Of a DNA stretch of 64,000 nt, positions 33,104 to 45,372 are shown in pieces. Position numbers and translations under genes: made by a program. How positions within the stretch are numbered: the stretch's first letter is position 1; the number at the start of each line of letters is the position of its first letter. The notes beneath the pieces are model-generated. The model was not told the origin of the DNA. It did no database searches and worked only from the letters and a program-made list of their open reading frames with translations. Source of the DNA: Tillandsia leiboldiana. Taxonomy: Eukaryota; Streptophyta; Magnoliopsida; Poales; Bromeliaceae. Location: contig JAQNDB010000472.1 of assembly GCA_029204045.2 (NCBI GenBank), positions 1-64,000 of the forward strand. Direction: 5' to 3'.

Positions 33104-34078
33104 ATGGACAGGATGGATCCCGTAGCCGCAGCCAACCGCCTACTCCGCAACTAGCTACGCGATATAGCGGGGCAAATGCTAACTTTCACTGAGCGCCTAG
33201 GCATACTGACTCAGGATTTCGAGGGTGTCGACCGCATCCGGCGGGACGCCAGGGACGGCGCCTATCGGGGAATGCCACCGGCAGGGTTCCCTACTTTTAA
33301 CGAACCGGTTATGTTGGCCCGGCGGGCAGAGCAAGAGCTGGCCGAGACACGCGCTCGGCAGAGTTATCCCTATCCCATTCCGGCAGAGGACCCTTTCCAG
33401 CAGGGCCCGGCACTCAAACGCCCGAGGACAGAGGGAAACTTTGGAAAGGCAATGAGAGGAGGATCCAAACCGCAGAAGAAGTCGTGTCCCATATGCAGTG
33501 GGGCGCTTCAGGTGACTGATTGTCCATGGAGACACGACCACTGCTACCGGTGTGGCAAACCAGGACACGCACGCTACGAGTGCCCACGGAAACCGGGCAC
33601 CACCAGGCCTCCGGCACCGCGACCGGAGGGGACAGGGAAGACTGCTGCACCCGTTCCGCAAGGGGGCCCCACCCCGGAGGGCCAAGGAGGAGGACGTCCG
33701 GAGAAAGCGCGGAAGGACGAACCTACACCAGCAAGGGACGCGAAACCACCTCAGGGACCGTGCGTAATCTGCGAGGGTGCTCACCCGGTGGCAGAATGTA
33801 CGTGGAGGTACCACTGCTGCAATCAGTGCGGCTTACCGGACCACTCCCGTGCCTTCTGCCCTCAGAGGCCCACTTCCGCCGCCGCCGCGCCACCACAGCA
33901 GGAAGGACTAGAGAGTGCTGCGGCCCCCGTTCAGCCAAAGGATTCGCCTGACGACCAGCAATCCGCAGACTCCTCAGACGTCAAGTCCCTTCCCCAGCAC
34001 GCCGTACGACGCTGGCCCAAGGGCTGTGGACGGGCTCCCCGGGATACTGCAGTGGAGGACGCGACGTCCCAGACCTAG
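33104..34078 (+). pseudogene. G3 short Gag-like protein, one nonsense codon
   Basis: The ATG at 33104 starts MDRMDPVAAANRLLRN, then TAG at 33152-33154 replaces the Gln codon seen in G1 and N4. After that the frame is open to 34078 (308 more codons). N-terminal heptads (LTFTERLGILTQDFEGVDRI), no capsid domain, then four knuckles: CPICSGALQVTDC (its His is replaced by Leu), CYRCGKPGHARYEC, CVICEGAHPVAEC, CNQCGLPDHSRAFC. Conserved tail PQHAVRRWPKGCGRAP. Knuckles alternate between CX2CX3HX4C and CX2CX4HX4C forms. Together with G1 and N4 this defines one protein family, probably RNA-binding. Internal ATG use at 33176 is possible. Confidence 0.75.
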
Positions 34079-34385
34079 TAACGGCAGATAAATTTTTGGT
34101 TTCACTTTTCCCTCTTAGATTAAGAGCACCGGTCACACCTTAACCTGCTACCCCTATTAGACTCTCTCTCTCGCTCCCTCTCTCTAGAATCCTTAAGTAT
34201 TAGGCGAAGCCTCCCCCGGCCGATGTGCGCGGGCGAGCTTCGAATCGTAGGAGAACCTTGTGTACTCGGGGCCCGTTAAGGGCCATGCAAGGAATAAATA
34301 GGCTCCACCCTATGCCTTGCAGCCGAGAACCCAATGGGCCGATAGGTAGTTCAGGGCCGCTCCCCAGATAAGGATCAGCGGTCCC
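34079..34385 (+). other. G3 spacer where protease should lie
   Basis: About 300 bp without protease motif or open frame; shares blocks with the G1 spacer (10841-11130). Contains a CT-rich run near 34161-34195. Confidence 0.65.
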
Positions 34386-34650
34386 GTGGTAAGGGAATTT
34401 CCGGACGTGTTTCCGGCAGAGCTCCCCGGAGTGCCGCCGGAACGAGAGGTCTACTTTCCCATTGAACTACTTCCCGGCACCAAACCCATCACCAAGGCAC
34501 TGTACAGTATGGCCTTCGCGGAGTTGAAGGAACTCAAGGCACAGTTGGAGGACCTTTTGGATAAGGGCTTCATCAGGCCTAGCGCGTCACCCTGGGGCGC
34601 GCCCGTCCTGTTTGTGAGGAAGAAGGACGGAAGTCTCCGATTGTGCATCG
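34386..34650 (+). pseudogene. G3 RT fragment, truncated
   Basis: Open frame from the RT N-terminus (EFPDVFPAELPGVPPEREV) to GSLRLCI, almost identical in protein to G2 and G1. It ends where the N4 LTR begins at 34651, just before the DYREIN motif, so no catalytic residues remain. Confidence 0.85.
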
Positions 34651-34709
34651 TGTCACGCCCCGGGGTTTGTTTTAGCGGAAACGATTCATGAAAGTCGAAT
34701 GTTTGACGT

Positions 34710-34749
<40 letters not shown>

Positions 34750-37700
34750 TTTAAAAGAGAACCCCTCTTCCCCGGCACGTGCCCAGACCCGCCACACATA
34801 CAGGATCACTCTGCAAACGGACAGAGTCTCCCCTGTACGTGCACGGCGTAGCGTTCAGTACATGTTCCAACATACACAGCCATTCAATCACAACAATTAA
34901 CCAGCATTCTAAACTAATATCAGAAGAACATATGGCCGGTCAATTTGGAAAGGATAAATCCACCGTTTTTGGAAGAGCGCCTACCCGGCGCTTACGTTTT
35001 GAAAGCTAGTTTCGAAATTAGCATAAATCCACAAGGTTTGAAAGCGGTGCCCACCCGACACCAAGTTTTGAAATCTCTGTCGCAATCCATAAATCCACAG
35101 GGATTTGAAACCAGTGCCCACACGACACTTAGATTTTTAAAAACGGTTTTCGCAATCTTTTCTTTGGCTTCTGCCTTTTTGATTTTTAAATGGCCAATAG
35201 AAATAAAAAGGGAAAAATATTCCACCAGGGGCACTAAATGTAGCCCGTACCGACATCCATGCCGACCCCACGAGGGTATCGCGAACCACTCACATAACTA
35301 CAAGGTAATGAAAAGCGAGAGTAAAAGAATGAACACAGTCCAGGGTCCCCAGCGACCCAGCTGCTCCTGTCCCGTCCTCACCACCGCCTACCTCTCTCCC
35401 CGTCTGGACCCTGTCACGAGGTGGGATGTCAGTGACGCAGAAGTAGTAAAGCATGAGAATATAGTAAAACAAACCGTGAAGACAACTGGGGCAACCACCC
35501 TCCCAAGGAGGGGGGGGAAAAATGGTAACCTGTATATCTGCATCCTGTAATACCCTGCCGCGTCGGTCCACTACCGACGGCCCATACCGTACCTGCAGCA
35601 CCGCGACCGCGCCGGACAACTAAACCGGCGGGTCGCTCCGCTCGCACCTCGGCGCCTCAACCCCACAACTAATAAGGGGCCCCACTACGTCACCTCGTGG
35701 GTATACACGGGTCCTACGACCCCTTTTCCGGAAAAGCGCACCCTTTGCGGTGGCCAAACCGCGGGTGCACGTGTGGCAACCTCGAGCCAAGTAACCGTAA
35801 CCACCATCATGTCAGTATCATAATATAATTAACAGGAGTAATGAGGTAAAGTGCAAAATCGAAAGCAAGGTAATAATACGCGCACTCGAAGGTGGCCTGC
35901 TGACATATAATGGTTAAAAAGAGAACAACCGTCGGTAACCGACGCTAAACACTATAGAGAACCCGCTGACATGCATAAGCTATCGCCCATCATTATTTAA
36001 CCCCAGTACACTTAGAATAGGTCCCGTCCAATATGATAGAATTTAGAGGCTAGGAATAAAGTAAAAACGACCCACCTGAATGTAGGCCGATCCCGGACTC
36101 CCACTAGCTACTGGGAGGCTGGTGCTGAGCAACTGGGCCCTGAATAATGAGATCTGGTCAGTAATAGACTCACACAAATCCTTCCCGACGATCCGACAGC
36201 AACGTAAAGCTTAAACGGGAGAATATCGCCGATTTATCGACCAAAGTCCGATTCCCGGTCAACGAGGACCTACGGAACCCTAACCCGATGCCTAGTAGAT
36301 TTAAAAACACTATCTAAAGGCAGCTAATATGTCCAACTTACCTTTTAGTCTAATATGTTCTTAGATTTGCATAGCAACATTAATTTAATTGCCCGTTTCG
36401 GCTCGTTCTTGAAATCCGGGGGTCCAACGACGACGCCGTAAGTTTCAGCGCGTTCGTTATGTCGAGACGGAGGCCGTGCTCACAATATTTGGGCCGAGAC
36501 CAGGCCCATTTACAAGTTGGCCCATAAACACAAGGGCTCCAAATTAGTAATGTTGCGGCTTAATATATACTTGATCTACAAGTGATCTAACTGGAGCATG
36601 GGGTTCAGTAATAACAGAGGAGTGGTGTGCTCACCTTGCACGCGCCGGAGGCCGGCCGGAGAGACGGCCGGAGCAGCACCCAAGTTTGGATCAAGGCTCG
36701 GTTTGGTGTTCTTGGAACGACAGTGGCTCGGGCCTGGAACCAAGGTGAGCATCAGTTAGAAGAGGTCCCCAGGAGGTCTCGGGTCCATGCGGGGTCGAGC
36801 CCCGGCGGCCGGAGGCGGCGGCGGCCGGAGCTAAGCCCGTAGTGGTGATTTCGGGTGCCAGGAATGAGTCCATGAAACCGGGGCCCTTTTTGACCCAAAC
36901 TAAACAATGGGGGGTGAGAGGAAGTCATCTAGGTCTTACCTGGATGGTTGCCGGAGTCCCGAGTCGCCGGGGATCGCCGGAGCTAAGCTTGAAGGCAATT
37001 CGGGTGCGACTGTGGTGGCAAGAAACCCGACGTCAAGATCCTCATGCAACACGATGGAAAGACTCTAGAGGATCATAGGAGCCTACCTGAGTGGTTTCCG
37101 GGCGACCCGAGGCGGCGGCGTGGCGCGGCGGAGGAGCTCGGGAAAACCTCAATGGCCAACAATGGCGGATTTCCGGCGCGGCGGTCCGGGCCGGAGCAAG
37201 ATGGACCGAGCTGATCCCCACCCCACCAGGATGCTTCCAGCAGAGGTGGCCGGTATCGGGAAGCCGCGGCGGCGCCGGACGGCGGCGATCGGCGAAAACG
37301 CCAAGGTCGGGTTTCTAGGGCTGGCTTGCGTGAGCCCGATCTTCGTCCGATCACCCGCAAGTCTTGTGGAGAGGTTGCAGTCCTCGAGAGGAGGTGATCC
37401 AACGGCTCTGATCTCGCGCCGGGCGGTCGGATGGTGGTGGCACTTGGGATCGGTCACGAGAACGATAATCCGGCGGGGTTGCTCCCGCCGGTGATCGTGA
37501 CGGCGGCCGCAGCTGGGCCTGTACCGAGGGGGCGTCCGTGATGTCAGAAACCCATCTGTAGGGTCCTTGTACCAAAATAACGAGAAGATCCCGAGAGCTT
37601 ACCTTCGCCGGAAAGATCAAGGATGAGGAAGCTCGCCGCGGCGGCGCACGGCGGCGGCCGGGGCTGGCTTCACTCGGGCTCGGACGCGGCTTCGCGAGGG

Positions 37701-38759
37701 ACTCCACAGGCAGAGGCTGGGTCGACCAGGGTCCTTCGCAGCACCTTCCTCCCGCAACCCGAGAGATCGAGGTGATTCTTGATCTCTCTTTTCCGGCAAA
37801 AGCGAGGCGGCGGCCGGTGCGGGGTGGTCCGGGAAGTGCGGCAGGAGGGGGCAGATTGTTGGAGTTGCGGCTGGGAGAGGGGCTACGGGGCTTAGGGTTT
37901 TCGAAGCCCTAGCTCAAGCTATACGTATATATATATCTATATACATATAAGCACTAGTTGCAATTTAGTCCCTCCAACTCTGTTCTTTCCCCGCCTGGTC
38001 CTCTCAGCAGCTTACAATCACTATTAGGTCCCTCTCTATGCAGGGGCGCGCTTTCCGAGGCAGGTTCTATAGGGTTTCATGTGCAAAAAGCTGCAATTTC
38101 TCCGTATTTCACGCTTTTCGAGATGTTCTGTTCGTCGAAACGAAAAATGGGCTTCGCCACGACGTCCAGCTCGACGAAACCTATCAGGTAGCGATTTCCG
38201 ATTTTTGAGAAACTGCCCAGATGAAAACTCGGTCCATCAGTACTGTGCCCAAATACAGTTATCACGCTTTTCGAGACTCTAGGGTCGTCAAACGAAAATT
38301 CCGTCAGTGTCATTGCGTCCAAAATGACGAAACCATTCAAAACGACTACCTGGATCACCAGGTTCGGAATCCGGACAGTGAAACAGTCAGCGTTGCATTC
38401 GTCGGGGTGTCGAAGGTTGGGGGTTACTATTCATCTACAGTGTTAACTTAAAAGCACTGTGCGCAGGCCGCTGTTACATGGGTCCCGATGATTCGCTCGC
38501 TTCTTCATCGATTTCTGGACGATCCGACCGTCAGATCGAAAAATACTGAATATGAATCTCGTTCAGTTCGATGAGACGATCGCAACGGTCAACTCGGATT
38601 TCCAAGGTCACGTCCGGATTGGGAATTAGTCTTTTTGCCTCGTGCAACTTGCACACTGGCGATTGACCATATAGGCCAACAGGGGTCTTTTGCGATCAAA
38701 ACCAGGTCAAAAATCCCCTTTAGACTACTCGTTAACATAAGATATTTCGAGTTCTTACA
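34651..38759 (-). repeat. N4 3' LTR (4,109 bp)
   Basis: Plus strand TGTCACGCCCCGGGG to GAGTTCTTACA. Contains a poly-T run (34719-34748), the tail hairpin (34791-34847), a GC-rich middle (36640-37860) and AT-rich TATATATAT near 37921-37950 that may hold the own-strand TATA box. Short frames inside have no family match and are repeated in the other LTR; none is supported as a gene. Confidence 0.88.
34791..34847 (-). other. LTR-tail hairpin of N4 (3' LTR copy)
   Basis: Own strand: GCACGTACAGG pairs with CCTGTATGTGTGGC, inner ACTCTG with CAGAGT, followed by GTGGCGGGTCTG. Arm bases AGG/CCT replace AAA/TTT of G1 on both sides. The other LTR has the same at 41404-41460. Confidence 0.65.
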
Positions 38760-39922
38760 TCACTTACAACTTAAAAGAAGTTTCGTCCCCGAAACTTACA
38801 ACTTAAAAAGTTTCACTCCCGGAGCTTACAGCCTGAAGTCATACTTTATGGGAATGCTCAAAAGTCTAATCGTGGGCTACAGGTCAGTCGCAAGGTATTT
38901 ACAACTCTAAGGCTACCAATTTAGACCCAATCTGATACTCCCCATTACAGGGCAGAGTATTTCCTCAGTTCTCTCGACAGTCCGTTGCCTGTAGCCAACG
39001 TGCTTACCAAAAGAACAGCGGAATACCAAAGGTTTGTCGCCAACAACAAGTTGGGGGCGCAATTCTTATCAGAAGGTATATCACATACCTCCCAACACAA
39101 TCTCAGTGCCAAAAACATAACCTTTATCAAGGATTACTACCGCCTCGTGGTCACAACCATCACCACGACTAACACATAGGCGAGTCCACGTCGATCCACA
39201 AAATTTGAGCAAAAGGTGGGGTCAATTTGCATCCGCCCCCAAACAGGGTTACTATCGGGCCCATAGGCCAACGAAATAAGACACGGAGACACTGAAAGGT
39301 CGGCAACTTGTTCAACCTCTAAGCAAACTGTGAGGCTAGTGCAACAATAGCAGTCATCTACTGCTGTGCCATCCGCTGGACGATTACGAAGAGAACAGTG
39401 ATTTAACCCTTAACCACCGTAACTGATCCGAGCACTCTGGATCCATTGAAACATCAAGCCCACAGCCGAAACCCTGGCCGCGGCTAACCCTGCACTAATA
39501 ATGATCCCAAAAATCAGAGTGCGTACGGCTAATAACCGAAACAACGAGACTCAACTGTGTGAAACACACTCGGGGCTCCAACCCATTATGCCAATACCCT
39601 GCGCTCTCTCGTGAACGCAAGTCACCCTAGGGCTCGCTCCTAACTAAATACCCAGGTATCGGACCGGGAAGGCGGAATTTCGTGCATCGGAGATTGTGCA
39701 ATTCACGTACCGGTGTGCAAATCGCTAAGGTTAGATCTGCTTCCTCGCCCGTAAGCACACTAGACCGGAACAGTCGACGAAACGAAAGGTAGAGCTAAAG
39801 GCAGGGGGGGCTCGCAAGGGTCTGGTAGGGTCGGGTTGCTCCGGCCCAAACGGTGCTTCTATAGCCAAGGGAAGGGAAGGCAACAAGGAAAAATATAGAA
39901 AAATAAAATGAAATAGTACCTG
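38760..39922 (-). other. N4 non-coding interior and polypurine region
   Basis: About 1.16 kb without a gene. It carries the inverted repeat AAGTTTCG-TCCC-CGAAACTT (38778-38797) plus a weaker second copy. The stretch 38920-39080 aligns in reverse with the N5 interior (48220-48400), for example GTAAGCACGTTGGC, so the two families are related. Confidence 0.65.
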
Positions 39923-40881
39923 TCATTCCCTATTTCGGGACGACGCGTCGTCTACCGGGGCGGCCGGGGGAGTCCGCCCACAATCCTTGGGCCAGCGTCG
40001 CACCGCGTGTTGGGGAGGGGGTTTGCTGTCTAAAGAGTCCGCGCATCGTTGGTCGTCGGGCGAGTTCTTTGTCTGCACGGGGACCGCCGCGCTCTCTGTT
40101 CCTCTTGGCGGTGGTGGCACGGCGGCGGAGGCGGGGGTGGGCCCTTGGGGCAGGAGAGGTGATTGTGATCTGGCAAGCCGCACCGGTTACAATAGTGGTA
40201 CCTCCAAGTGCATTCCGTCACTGGGTGCGCGCCCTTGCAGATGACGCAGGATCCCGGTTGCACGTGCGCGCTCCCCTTAAGCCCTCGTTCGACCTTCGGT
40301 GCTTGCGTCGGGCGTGGATTAGGTCGGCTCTCTGGATCGGTGCCCCCTTGAGGGGTGGAGGCGGCGGTTCCCTTGGGCTCGACATGTCGCGGCGCCGGGG
40401 GTCTTCTGACAGACGGCTTCAGAGGGCACTCATAACGCGTGTGGCCCGGCCTGCCACATCGGAAACAGTGTCCGTCCCGCCACAGGCAGCTCGTCATGAG
40501 GTGTGCGTTGCCGCATATGACGCACGGTTTCTGCGGCCTAGGTCTCTCCTCCGTCGTCTGCCCGAGGGTCTGCCCGGCTCTCGGGCGTTTGCTCGCCCGG
40601 CCCCTCCGATGGGGGTCCCCGGCCGACTCGGGGTAAGAGCATTCCTGCCGGGCGCACTCTGCGTTGGCGTGCACGGTCAGGTTAGTAGCCTCCTGGACGG
40701 CGGGAGGGCCCGTCGGTGGCATCCCGGGAGGGGCAACGCTTCTGCTGCCGCCCCGGAACCGGTCGACGCCCTCGAGTTCCTGTGTCAGCATGTTCAGGCG
40801 CTCCGCGAGAGTCAGCAGTTGCCCAGCCACGTCGCGCAGTTGGTTGCGGAGCAGGCGATTGGCTTCGTCGGCGATGTCCAT
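39923..40881 (-). pseudogene. N4 short Gag-like protein, one frameshift
   Basis: The ATG at 40881 starts MDIADEANRLLRNQLRD; the longer frame from 40929 would need GTG. It has the N-terminal coiled coil (VAGQLLTLAERLNML), Pro/Arg-rich linker, and four knuckles: CVICGNAHLMTSC, CFRCGRPGHTRYEC, CVICKGAHPVTEC, CNRCGLPDHNHLSC. After the last knuckle, near 40150, one C appears missing from a C run; the frame then goes into Pro-rich sequence. The conserved tail (SPDDQRCADSLD, PQHAVRRWPKDCGR) continues in the other frame to 39923. It is the only gene of N4. Loss of everything except this protein suggests either that it matters in cis or that it persists as a packaging sequence. Confidence 0.75.
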
Positions 40882-41257
40882 TTCCGTCGTCGGTTGCTGG
40901 CTGAGTCGGCCCTCGATCTGTATGCACACAAAGAAGGTCGGCTTTAGTCTTTGCTAATCATCAACGGTACATCGCACCTCTTAGCGAGGGAAAGGACTCG
41001 GACTCTGACTCTGTGTCCCCGGCCGATGATCTAGTACGGGCCCTGTCTGTCACACATCACAAGAGTCAACTTTAGACTACCCTACTAACAACAACCATAA
41101 AGTGAGAGAAAGGACTCAACATTTTCCCCCCCTCGGTCACTCACGTTCTACAGTCCTATGCCCTACCCATTTCATTCGTATGTAGGCATGTGGGGGTTGT
41201 CCACGGATGTCGGCACTAACTGTTGTGATTGAAAGAACTCTCTGATACCATTTAATC
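40882..41257 (-). other. N4 leader with primer binding site
   Basis: Own strand TGGTATCAGAGAG (plus about 41240-41252) follows the LTR end by eight bases. The rest shows no ORF. Confidence 0.75.
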
Positions 41258-41316
41258 TGTCACGCCCCGGGGTTTGTTTTAGCGGAAACGATTCATGAAA
41301 GTCGAATGTTTGACGT

Positions 41317-41362
<46 letters not shown>

Positions 41363-44300
41363 TTTAAAAGAGAACCCCTCTTCCCCGGCACGTGCCCAGA
41401 CCCGCCACACATACAGGATCACTCTGCAAACGGACAGAGTCTCCCCTGTACGTGCACGGCGTAGCGTTCAGTACATGTTCCAACATACACAGCCATTCAA
41501 TCACAACAATTAACCAGCATTCTAAACTAATATCAGAAGAACATATGGCCGGTCAATTTGGAAAGGATAAATCCACCGTTTTTGGAAGAGCGCCTACCCG
41601 GCACTTACGTTTTGAAAGCTAGTTTCGAAATTAGCATAAATCCACAAGGTTTGAAAGCGGTGCCCACCCGACACCAAGTTTTGAAATCTCTGTCGCAATC
41701 CATAAATCCACAGGGATTTGAAACCAGTGCCCACACGACACTTAGATTTTTAAAAACGGTTTTCGCAATCTTTTCTTTGGCTTCTGCCTTTTTGATTTTT
41801 AAATGGCCAATAGAAATAAAAAGGGAAAAATATTCCACCAGGGGCACTAAATGTAGCCCGTACCGACATCCATGCCGACCCCACGAGGGTATCGCGAACC
41901 ACTCACATAACTACAAGGTAATGAAAAGCGAGAGTAAAAGAATGAACACAGTCCAGGGTCCCCAGCGACCCAGCTGCTCCTGTCCCGTCCTCACCACCGC
42001 CTACCTCTCTCCCCGTCTGGACCCTGTCACGAGGTGGGATGTCAGTGACGCAGAAGTAGTAAAGCATGAGAATATAGTAAAACAAACCGTGAAGACAACT
42101 GGGGCAACCACCCTCCCAAGGAGGGGGGGAAAAAATGGTAACCTGTATATCTGCATCCTGTAATACCCTGCCGCGTCGGTCCACTACCGACGGCCCATAC
42201 CGTACCTGCAGCACCGCGACCGCGCCGGACAACTAAACCGGCGGGTCGCTCCGCTCGCACCTCGGCGCCTCAACCCCACAGCTAATAAGGGGCCCCACTA
42301 CGTCACCTCGTGGGTATACACGGGTCCTACGACCCCTTTTCCGGAAAAGCGCACCCTTTGCGGTGGCCAAACCGCGGGTGCACGTGTGGCAACCTCGAGC
42401 CAAGTAACCGTAACCACCATCATGTCAGTATCATAATATAATTAACAGGAGTAATGAGGTAAAGTGCAAAATCGAAAGCAAGGTAATAATACGCGCACTC
42501 GAAGGTGGCCTGCTGACATATAATGGTTAAAAAGAGAACAACCGTCGGTAACCGACGCTAAACACTATAGAGAACCCGCTGACATGCATAAGCTATCGCC
42601 CATCATTATTTAACCCCAGTACACTTAGAATAGGTCCCGTCCAATATGATAGAATTTAGAGGCTAGGAATAAAGTAAAAACGACCCACCTGAATGTAGGC
42701 CGATCCCGGACTCCCACTAGCTACTGGGAGGCTGGTGCTGAGCAACTGGGCCCTGAATAATGAGATCTGGTCAGTAATAGACTCACACAAATCCTTCCCG
42801 ACGATCCGACAGCAACGTAAAGCTTAAACGGGAGAATATCGCCGATTTATCGACCAAAGTCCGATTCCCGGTCAACGAGGACCTACGGAACCCTAACCCG
42901 ATGCCTAGTAGATTTAAAAACACTATCTAAAGGCAGCTAATATGTCCAACTTACCTTTTAGTCTAATATGTTCTTAGATTTGCATAGCAACATTAATTTA
43001 ATTGCCCGTTTCGGCTCGTTCTTGAAATCCGGGGGTCCAACGACGACGCCGTAAGTTTCAGCGCGTTCGTTACGTCGAGACGGAGGCCGTGCTCACAATA
43101 TTTGGGCCGAGACCAGGCCCATTTACAAGTTGGCCCATAAACACAAGGGCTCCAAATTAGTAATGTTGCGGCTTAATATATACTTGATCTACAAGTGATC
43201 TAACTGGAGCATGGGGTTCAGTAATAACAGAGGAGTGGTGTGCTCACCTTGCACGCGCCGGAGGCCGGCCGGAGAGACGGCCGGAGCAGCACCCAAGTTT
43301 GGATCAAGGCTCGGTTTGGTGTTCTTGGAACGACAGTGGCTCGGGCCTGGAACCAAGGTGAGCATCAGTTAGAAGAGGTCCCCAGGAGGTCTCGGGTCCA
43401 TGCGGGGTCGAGCCCCGGCGGCCGGAGGCGGCGGCGGCCGGAGCTAAGCCCGTAGTGGTGATTTCGGGTGCCAGGAATAAGTCCATGAAACCGGGGCCCT
43501 TTTTGACCCAAACTAAACAATGGGGGGTGAGAGGAAGTCATCTAGGTCTTACCTGGATGGTTGCCGGAGTCCCGAGTCGCCGGGGATCGCCGGAGCTAAG
43601 CTTGAAGGCAATTCGGGTGCGACTGTGGTGGCAAGAAACCCGACGTCAAGATCCTCATGCAACACGATGGAAAGACTCTAGAGGATCATAGGAGCCTACC
43701 TGAGTGGTTTCCGGGCGACCCGAGGCGGCGGCGTGGCGCGGCGGAGGAGCTCGGGAAAACCTCAATGGCCAACAATGGCGGATTTCCGGCGCGGCGGTCC
43801 GGGCCGGAGCAAGATGGACCGAGCTGATCCCCACCCCACCAGGATGCTTCCAGCAGAGGTGGCCGGTATCGGGAAGCCGCGGCGGCGCCGGACGGCGGCG
43901 ATCGGCGAAAACGCCAAGGTCGGGTTTCTAGGGCTGGCTTGCGTGAGCCCGATCTTCGTCCGATCACCCGCAAGTCTTGTGGAGAGGTTGCAGTCCTCGA
44001 GAGGAGGTGATCCAACGGCTCTGATCTCGCGCCGGGCGGTCGGATGGTGGTGGCACTTGGGATCGGTCACGAGAACGATAATCCGGCGGGGTTGCTCCCG
44101 CCGGTGATCGTGACGGCGGCCGCAGCTGGGCCTGTACCGAGGGGGCGTCCGTGATGTCAGAAACCCATCTGTAGGGTCCTTGTACCAAAATAACGAGAAG
44201 ATCCCGAGAGCTTACCTTCGCCGGAAAGATCAAGGATGAGGAAGCTCGCCGCGGCGGCGCACGGCGGCGGCCGGGGCTGGCTTCCCTCGGGCTCGGACGC

Positions 44301-45372
44301 GGCTTCGCGAGGGACTCCACAGGCAGAGGCTGGGTCGACCAGGGTCCTTCGCAGCACCTTCCTCCCGCAACCCGAGAGATCGAGGTGATTCTTGATCTCT
44401 CTTTTCCGGCAAAAGCGAGGCGGCGGCCGGTGCGGGGTGGTCCGGGAAGTGCGGCAGGAGGGGGCAGATTGTTGGAGTTGCGGCTGGGAGAGGGGCTACG
44501 GGGCTTAGGGTTTTCGAAGCCCTAGCTCAAGCTATACGTATATATATATCTATATACCTATAAGCACTAGTTGCAATTTAGTCCCTCCAACTCTGTTCTT
44601 TCCCCGCCTGGTCCTCTCAGCAGCTTACAATCACTATTAGGTCCCTCTCTATGCAGGGGCGCGCTTTCCGAGGCAGGTTCTATAGGGTTTCATGTGCAAA
44701 AAGCTGCAATTTCTCCGTATTTCACGCTTTTCGAGATGTTCTGTTCGTCGAAACGAAAAATGGGCTTCGCCACGACGTCCAGCTCGACGAAACCTATCAG
44801 GTAGCGATTTCCGATTTTTGAGAAACTGCCCAGATGAAAACTCGGTCCATCAGTACTGTGCCCAAATACAGTTATCACGCTTTTCGAGACTCTAGGGTCG
44901 TCAAACGAAAATTCCGTCAGTGTCATTGCGTCCAAAATGACGAAACCATTCAAAACGACTACCTGGATCACCAGGTTCGGAATCCGGACAGTGAAACAGT
45001 CAGCGTTGCATTCGTCGGGGTGTCGAAGGTTGGGGGTTACTATTCATCTACAGTGTTAACTTAAAAGCACTGTGCGCAGGCCGCTGTTACATGGGTCCCG
45101 ATGATTCGCTCGCTTCTTCATCGATTTCTGGACGATCCGACCGTCAGATCGAAAAATACTGAATATGAATCTCGTTCAGTTCGATGAGACGATCGCAACG
45201 GTCAACTCGGATTTCCAAGGTCACGTCCGGATTGGGAATTAGTCTTTTTGCCTCGTGCAACTTGCACACTGGCGATTGACCATATAGGCCAACAGGGGTC
45301 TTTTGCGATCAAAACCAGGTCAAAAATCCCCTTTAGACTACTCGTTAACATAAGATATTTCGAGTTCTTACA
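41258..45372 (-). repeat. N4 5' LTR (4,115 bp)
   Basis: Nearly identical to 34651-38759. Differences seen by eye include single bases near 41602, 42281, 43072, 43479, 44284 and 44557, and a longer poly-T (about 41323-41361). Tail hairpin at 41404-41460. Confidence 0.88.

Larger units (their letters stand above)
34651..45372 (-). mobile_element. N4: non-autonomous Gag-only element with 4.1-kb LTRs
   Basis: Own order: 5' LTR (45372-41258), primer site, short Gag, about 1.2 kb non-coding DNA, polypurine region, 3' LTR (38759-34651). There is no protease, RT or integrase in the 2.5-kb interior. This is the TR-GAG / large-retrotransposon-derivative pattern. LTRs differ by only a few substitutions seen by eye plus poly-T length. 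Flanking 5-mers CATCG and GTATG do not match, and the two flanks belong to different elements (G3 and N5), so the two ends probably come from different insertions. Confidence 0.82.

Noticed and set aside
37073..37707. Several 100-124-codon frames in the GC-rich middle of the N4 LTR
   Set aside because: Frames overlap on both strands, lack ATG in part, and match nothing I recognise; likely leader or LTR DNA.
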